Positions 6,624 through 10,133 of a stretch of DNA of 10,133 bases are shown one piece after another. The stretch comes from an uncultured Planctomycetaceae bacterium (GTDB lineage Bacteria > Planctomycetota > Planctomycetia > Pirellulales > Pirellulaceae): positions 1-10,133 of the forward strand of contig CALBTA010000413.1 of NCBI GenBank assembly GCA_937967755.1, read 5' to 3'. The first letter of the stretch is position 1, and the number at the start of each line of letters is the position of its first letter. The translations under genes and the position numbers were made by a program. Under the pieces are notes generated by a model. That model saw only the letters and a program-made list of their open reading frames with translations. It did no database searches and was not told the origin of the DNA.

Positions 6624-6770
6624 TCACTCACTCGCTAAATTTGTACTCATCGCCCCTAAACTGTCAAGGTGGGAACAGAGCGGCGAACGCGGCCGTAAAT
6701 CGTTATCTGGACAAAACTTAGGCTCGCTGGCGACCGCTTTCAGCATAGCCGCGAGCGACCAATTCAACGT

Positions 6771-6777
6771 GAGGAAA
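6771..6777 (+). promoter_or_regulatory. Shine-Dalgarno of the M20 gene
   Basis: GAGGAAA lies just before the GTG at 6780 and decides in favour of this GTG start. No ATG or TTG alternative fits the family N-terminus as well. Confidence 0.6.
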
Positions 6778-6779
6778 GA

Positions 6780-7967
6780 GTGCTCGACGCCGTCGCAATC
6801 TTACGCAAACTCGTCAGCATTCCCAGTGTCAACCCGATGGGGCGAATGCGGGTCGCCGAAGACGACGGCGGCATCTACTACGAACATCGCGTCACCGAAT
6901 TCCTCGCGGGTCAGTTCGCGGAACTGGGCCTTCCCTGCGAGCGGCACGAAGTTCACCCCGGCCGGGGGAACGTGCTGGCGCGGCTGGAAGGCGCAGCGGA
7001 CGGCCCCACGCTGATGCTGGAAGTCCATCAAGACACCGTTCCGATCGAAGGGATGACGGTCGAACCCTTCACCGGCGAGCTGCGCGATGGGCGCGTCTAC
7101 GGCCGCGGGGCGTGCGATGTGAAGGGAGCGATGGCGTGCATCCTGACAACGATCAGCAAGTTGGCTGCCGAGCGACCGGCGGGGATGCCCAACATCGTTG
7201 TCGCCTGCACGGTGAACGAAGAGCACGGTTTCACCGGAGCCCAGCACCTGGCCGAACTGTGGCGCAGCGGCAAGTCGAAGCTACTTCCGCGAGCGCCCGA
7301 TGCGATCATCGTTTCCGAACCGACCGAGTTGAATGTTGTCGTGGCGCACAAAGGCGTCGTGCGCTGGCGATGCACGGCACGCGGCCGGGCCGCCCACAGC
7401 AGCGCGCCTGAGAACGGTGACAACGCCATCTACCGCATGGCCGAAGTCATCAACATACTGCGAACGTATGCCAGCGACATTGTTCCAAGTCTGGGCGAAC
7501 ACCCGCTGCTTGGCCGGCCCACCTTGAGCATCGGCACAGTCACTGGCGGCATCAGTGTGAACACCGTGCCCGATCATTGCACGATTGAAATCGACCGCCG
7601 CCTGCTGCCCGATGAAGATCCCGAAGCGGCAATGCAGCACGCGACTGACTACCTTGCAGCAAACCTAGGCGACGCAAACCACCATATCGATCACAGCCAA
7701 CCGATCATCGTCGCGCGGGGATTGAAGGGCAATCAAAACTCACAACTTGCCGATCGCCTGATAGCAATGGCCGATCACTGCAACGTCACAAGCCGCACCA
7801 TCGGCGTCCCCTTCGGCACCGACGCATCCGCCTTTGGCACGGAAGTCCCCACTATCGTCTTCGGCCCCGGCAGCATTGTCCAGGCACACACGAAAGATGA
7901 ATGGATCGCTGTCGAGCAATTAGAAAAAGCGACAGAGGTTTTGTCCGCCTTATGCGGATCTCTTTAA
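6780..7967 (+). CDS. M20-family metallopeptidase / deacylase (ArgE/DapE-like)
   Basis: A dizinc cytosolic hydrolase of the ArgE/DapE/carboxypeptidase G2 family, which cleaves an amide bond in an N-acyl amino acid or small peptide. The precise substrate cannot be read from sequence. The 395 residues show LEVHQDTVP with metal ligand H83 and D85, the bridging ligand D113 in GRGACDVKG, catalytic E147 and ligand E148 in VNEEHG, ligand E180 in SEPTEL, the dimerisation-domain histidine H206 in RAAHSSAPENGDNAI, and ligand H370 in GSIVQAHTKDEW. All active-site positions are therefore present and it should be active. It starts with GTG preceded by GAGGAAA. It is monocistronic, divergent from nuoA and convergent with the next gene. 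Acetylornithine deacetylase or succinyl-diaminopimelate desuccinylase are candidates, but I would not assign either. Confidence 0.9.
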   Translation: MLDAVAILRKLVSIPSVNPMGRMRVAEDDGGIYYEHRVTEFLAGQFAELGLPCERHEVHPGRGNVLARLEGAADGPTLMLEVHQDTVPIEGMTVEPFTGELRDGRVYGRGACDVKGAMACILTTISKLAAERPAGMPNIVVACTVNEEHGFTGAQHLAELWRSGKSKLLPRAPDAIIVSEPTELNVVVAHKGVVRWRCTARGRAAHSSAPENGDNAIYRMAEVINILRTYASDIVPSLGEHPLLGRPTLSIGTVTGGISVNTVPDHCTIEIDRRLLPDEDPEAAMQHATDYLAANLGDANHHIDHSQPIIVARGLKGNQNSQLADRLIAMADHCNVTSRTIGVPFGTDASAFGTEVPTIVFGPGSIVQAHTKDEWIAVEQLEKATEVLSALCGSL

Positions 7968-8030
7968 ATGCCTTCGCAGTAAACAGACGAGGCCTTTTAC
8001 TTCACGACCCGCTGCGACAACGCTACGGCA

Positions 8031-8978
8031 TCACTTTGCTGCCGCCTGCGCAATCTCATCCTCAGCCACGATCAATTCTTCATTAAACCGCCCGCTGTAG
8101 TTCATGATGCTTTTGGCACCGTTGAAGCCGATCACGGTTTCGTCCAGCTTCAACTGCTGGCGGATGACGCGGCCGGCTGCGATGTCGAACTCGATCGTGC
8201 CCTCGGTCAGTTTCTGTACGATTTGCACCATCACCTTTGGTTGATCGCGAATGCCGGGCGACAAGATTTGCGTGTCGAAGGCGATCGTCGCGATACCCTC
8301 GTCGACCGATTGCAGCTTGTACTGTTGCCGAGTTTTGATCCGCTTGACCCGGCCGTCTTTCATTCGCACGACGATCTCTTGCGGCTTGTGCCAGGTGTGC
8401 CCGATACCGACTGCCTGCGGCGGCAGCGGAACGACTAGTTGCCCGCCCCAGGTGCCGCCGTTGATCTCATCTTCACGCTTCACCAGCTTGCCGCTGGAAT
8501 CGATGACAACCTTCGCCAGCGGCACGGCGATTGATTCAGCGACCTTCTGGTAATGCAGCGGTGCGACCGGGTCGCAATGGCTGTTGTACCGAATCTCGCG
8601 CTCTTTCGAGGCCTGCCGTCCTTCTTCGTCGGTGACGTAAATCAGCGTCTGCTGCCACATGTCGGCGTAGGCGACCTGGTGCTCGAACGTCGCCAGCCCG
8701 TCGGCCTTCACGTCGTCGAAATCCCATTGCTTCGTCGAAACGCTACGGCTGCGTGCTCGTTGCCGGTTGTCTTCAATCGTCGTCTCCACCGTGACGAGAT
8801 GCTCAACTTTATACTGCACGCGCTCGTTGGGGTGGAACTTGTACTTCAGCTCGAACGTCGTCCCGGCAGTTTTTTGCGCTGCTGCGTTCAGTTGCGCCGC
8901 GAAGTCAATTTCTTCGGCGTTGCAATACTGCGAAGCGGCCAGCGGCAGGGCGATCAGCAGGAAGATTCGTTTACACAT
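8031..8978 (-). CDS. Secreted protein of unknown function (DUF6263-like)
   Basis: A 315-residue exported protein. The N-terminus MCKRIFLLIALPLAASQYCNA is a classic signal peptide (basic start, hydrophobic core 5-15, likely cleavage after A21), and C19 does not fit a lipobox. The mature part is rich in beta-type alternating sequence, with a YKFHPNERVQYKVEH opening, RSVSTKQWDF, VAESIAVPLAKVVIDSSGKLVKRED, and a closing GTIEFDIAAGRVIRQQLKLDETVIG stretch. I recall similar proteins from planctomycetes annotated as DUF6263, but I cannot check this. The ATG at 8978 is preferred over in-frame starts at 8987 and a TTG at 9008 because it has AAGGA eight bases upstream and begins at the signal peptide. 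Function is unknown; it probably sits in the periplasm or outside the cell. It is convergent with the M20 gene across 63 bp with no visible terminator. Confidence 0.82.
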   Translation of the reverse strand: MCKRIFLLIALPLAASQYCNAEEIDFAAQLNAAAQKTAGTTFELKYKFHPNERVQYKVEHLVTVETTIEDNRQRARSRSVSTKQWDFDDVKADGLATFEHQVAYADMWQQTLIYVTDEEGRQASKEREIRYNSHCDPVAPLHYQKVAESIAVPLAKVVIDSSGKLVKREDEINGGTWGGQLVVPLPPQAVGIGHTWHKPQEIVVRMKDGRVKRIKTRQQYKLQSVDEGIATIAFDTQILSPGIRDQPKVMVQIVQKLTEGTIEFDIAAGRVIRQQLKLDETVIGFNGAKSIMNYSGRFNEELIVAEDEIAQAAAK

Positions 8979-8986
8979 GGTTCGCA

Positions 8987-8991
8987 TCCTT
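8987..8991 (-). promoter_or_regulatory. Shine-Dalgarno of the secreted protein gene
   Basis: Minus-strand AAGGA, eight bases before the ATG at 8978. It overlaps the in-frame ATG at 8987, which argues against that upstream start. Confidence 0.6.
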
Positions 8992-8998
8992 GCGCGTC

Positions 8999-9025
8999 GT
9001 AGCGACAAGCTGCCAGCTTGTCAGC
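8999..9025 (+). repeat. REP-like GTAG-headed hairpin, copy B1
   Basis: GTAGC (8999-9003), stem GACAAGCT (9004-9011), loop GCC (9012-9014), stem AGCTTGTC (9015-9022), then AGC. It is 27 nt in total and inverted relative to the copy at 9044-9070, with an 18-base spacer. It lies just upstream of the Shine-Dalgarno of the secreted protein gene. Confidence 0.8.
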
Positions 9026-9043
9026 TAATGTGGTATCGGTACA

Positions 9044-9070
9044 GCTCGCAAGCTGGCAGCTTGCGGCTAC
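9044..9070 (-). repeat. REP-like GTAG-headed hairpin, copy B2, supplying the nadK stop codon
   Basis: On the minus strand: GTAGC (9070-9066), stem CGCAAGCT (9065-9058), loop GCC (9057-9055), stem AGCTTGCG (9054-9047), then AGC. It is also 27 nt. The only differences from copy B1 are the two outer base pairs, each changed on both sides (G-C to C-G, A-T to G-C). The TAG inside GTAGC is the nadK stop codon. Confidence 0.8.
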
Positions 9071-9969
9071 GTCTTCTTCAAATCAAACTGCCCGCCCCAG
9101 CCGAGCTTCTCTCGCAAGGTGCGGTAATAGTTGTGCCCTGGCACTTCGATCAGTTGAAACTTCGGTTCGGCTTGCTCAACCCGTACGCGGTCGGACGTTT
9201 TCAAACTGGCCAGCAGTTGCCCGTCGACGACGGCGCTGGTCGCTTCGCCGGGGTTCAACACGGCCATCTCGTAAACGCGGTCGGCCGTATCAACGACTGG
9301 CCGCACGGTCAAAGTATGCGGGCTGATCGGCGACAGCACGAACGCCGGCAAATTCTTCCGCAAGATCGGGCCGCCGGCCGAAAGGCTGTGTGCCGTCGAA
9401 CCGACCGGCGTGCTGATGATCAAGCCGTCGCAACTATAGGTAGTGGCCAATTTTGCGTCAACGTAAAGTTCGATGTTTAACATGCTGTAAGGCGGGCCGC
9501 CGAAAACCGCCGTCTCGTTCAACCCCAACGCCGTCGCTAGCACTTTGCCATCGCGAACAACGCTGGCATTGAACATCAAGTGAGAAACCACCCGGCACTG
9601 CCCGGCGGCGACTTGCGGCAGCACTTCGGCCAGTTGCTCCGTCGCCACGTCGGCCAAAAAGCCGAGCTTCCCCATGTTCACGCCCAACACCGGAACCTGG
9701 CACGACGCCATCTGCCGGGCCGCCCGCAAGATCGAACCGTCGCCGCCGAGCACAATCGCCAAATCGGCTTCGATGCAGGTCAAGTCCTCCCGCGATTCAA
9801 AGTCAGACACGGCAACGTCGAAATGCTCATCAATCAGTGGCCGAAACTTCTTCGCCCCCTCCAACACATGCGGCTTATCGGCCGCCCCCAGCAGCAAAAC
9901 CCGCGGCCGCCCCGCAACGGCATGCGGCCACGTGGTTCGGGCGCTGTCAGTGGTTGTCGTTGAATCCAT
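9067..9969 (-). CDS. nadK: NAD kinase
   Basis: Cytosolic enzyme that phosphorylates NAD+ to NADP+ with ATP or polyphosphate, setting the cell's NADP(H) supply. The 300-residue product has the GGDGS nucleotide motif at 75-79, VNMGKLGFLA near 97-106, the NE pair at 151-152 (GLNETAV), and the long conserved stretch CDGLIISTPVGSTAHSLSAGGPI at 180-202, followed by the C-terminal beta domain. The ATG at 9969 is chosen because it gives the family length. The frame extends to a GTG at 10059, but the extra 30 residues look unrelated and lack a Shine-Dalgarno. The gene ends in a TAG that belongs to a REP-like hairpin. It is probably transcribed alone or from beyond the right edge, not with the nuo operon. 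Confidence 0.95.
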   Translation of the reverse strand: MDSTTTTDSARTTWPHAVAGRPRVLLLGAADKPHVLEGAKKFRPLIDEHFDVAVSDFESREDLTCIEADLAIVLGGDGSILRAARQMASCQVPVLGVNMGKLGFLADVATEQLAEVLPQVAAGQCRVVSHLMFNASVVRDGKVLATALGLNETAVFGGPPYSMLNIELYVDAKLATTYSCDGLIISTPVGSTAHSLSAGGPILRKNLPAFVLSPISPHTLTVRPVVDTADRVYEMAVLNPGEATSAVVDGQLLASLKTSDRVRVEQAEPKFQLIEVPGHNYYRTLREKLGWGGQFDLKKT

Positions 9970-10133
9970 ACCGCTATCATAACGCCCCTGTCCGTGCACG
10001 TTGCGCCAAATCCGCTTCAAGCGGCGGGGTTGGGACCTCCAGGGCCGGTACAAGGCCACTCGTCCTCGTCTTCTTTTCCTAGTTACTTGGCGTAAGATTC
10101 ACACCTGGCCAGCGGCGCGCACCGCAGCGATAC
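9970..10133. other. Region upstream of nadK with no gene seen
   Basis: This 164-base stretch contains no convincing coding frame. It holds a short palindrome, CCGCTT-C-AAGCGG at 10012-10024, with no U-tract. On the minus strand a TATGAT sequence sits just before the nadK ATG, without a properly spaced -35 partner. Confidence 0.5.

Larger units (their letters stand above)
6544..6664. repeat. 121-bp unit bounded by 12-bp inverted repeats (MITE-like or regulatory)
   Basis: ACAGTTTAGGGG at 6544-6555 is exactly inverted at 6653-6664, and the match continues one base beyond a mismatch. The unit fills the nuoA-proximal half of the divergent intergenic region and contains the CRP-like palindrome and a GC-rich hairpin. 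No target duplication is evident at its edges, so a mobile-element origin is unproven. Confidence 0.55.

Noticed and set aside
6722..6756. GCTCGC / GCGAGC inverted pair upstream of the M20 gene
   Set aside because: Only six matching bases across a 23-base gap in GC-rich sequence; likely chance.
7968..8030. Bidirectional terminator between the convergent M20 and secreted-protein genes
   Set aside because: I found no stem of useful length followed by a T-tract in this 63-bp gap.
8979..9008. Longer start of the secreted protein (TTG at 9008 or ATG at 8987)
   Set aside because: These would place charged residues before the signal peptide. The TTG lies inside a repeat hairpin, and the clear AAGGA site serves the ATG at 8978.
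10012..10024. CCGCTT-C-AAGCGG palindrome as a terminator
   Set aside because: It has a 1-base loop, short stem and no U-tract on either strand.
9970..10059. Longer NAD kinase starting at a GTG at 10059
   Set aside because: The extra residues are basic and unlike NAD kinase, no Shine-Dalgarno is seen, and the ATG at 9969 gives the family length.

Overview
The window looks like a GC-rich bacterial chromosome, most probably a planctomycete (Pirellulales-like). This rests on protein style, on a secreted protein resembling a planctomycete family, and on abundant hairpin-type intergenic repeats. The lineage call is inference. The dominant feature is the 5' half of a respiratory complex I (NADH:quinone oxidoreductase) operon on the minus strand, read from about 6527 down to position 1: nuoA, nuoB, nuoC, nuoD, nuoE, an unrecognised small gene, nuoF, and the first 419 codons of nuoG, which runs off the left edge. 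nuoC and nuoD are separate genes, not fused. All expected Fe-S and FMN/NADH motifs are visible, including the four-cysteine N7-type motif in NuoG that many complexes I lack.

Region by region: 1-1258 partial nuoG; 1259-1529 a non-coding gap filled by a nested palindromic repeat island; 1530-2885 nuoF; 2933-3226 small hypothetical gene; 3269-3757 nuoE, whose start codon is the last of four tandem ATGACAA copies; 3823-5043 nuoD; 5046-5540 nuoC; 5541-6098 nuoB; 6129-6527 nuoA; 6528-6779 a divergent intergenic region with a CRP/FNR-like palindrome inside a 121-bp inverted-repeat unit; 6780-7967 (+) an M20-family metallopeptidase/deacylase; 8031-8978 (-) a secreted protein of unknown function; 8999-9070 a pair of inverted GTAG-headed hairpins; 9067-9969 (-) NAD kinase; 9970-10133 an upstream region with no gene seen.

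NuoE and NuoF (with NuoG) form the NADH-oxidising arm, NuoB, NuoC and NuoD the connecting/quinone arm, and NuoA is a membrane subunit. The remaining membrane subunits (H to N) and subunit I would be expected beyond position 1. NAD kinase, which phosphorylates NAD to NADP, is a separate unit and is not obviously co-regulated.

The most unusual content is non-coding. Two loci 7.6 kb apart each carry an inverted pair of hairpins headed by GTAG on their own strand. Within each pair the two copies differ only by base changes that preserve pairing. This is the organisation of REP/BIME elements mobilised by RAYT-type (Y1) transposases, but the transposase is not in the window.
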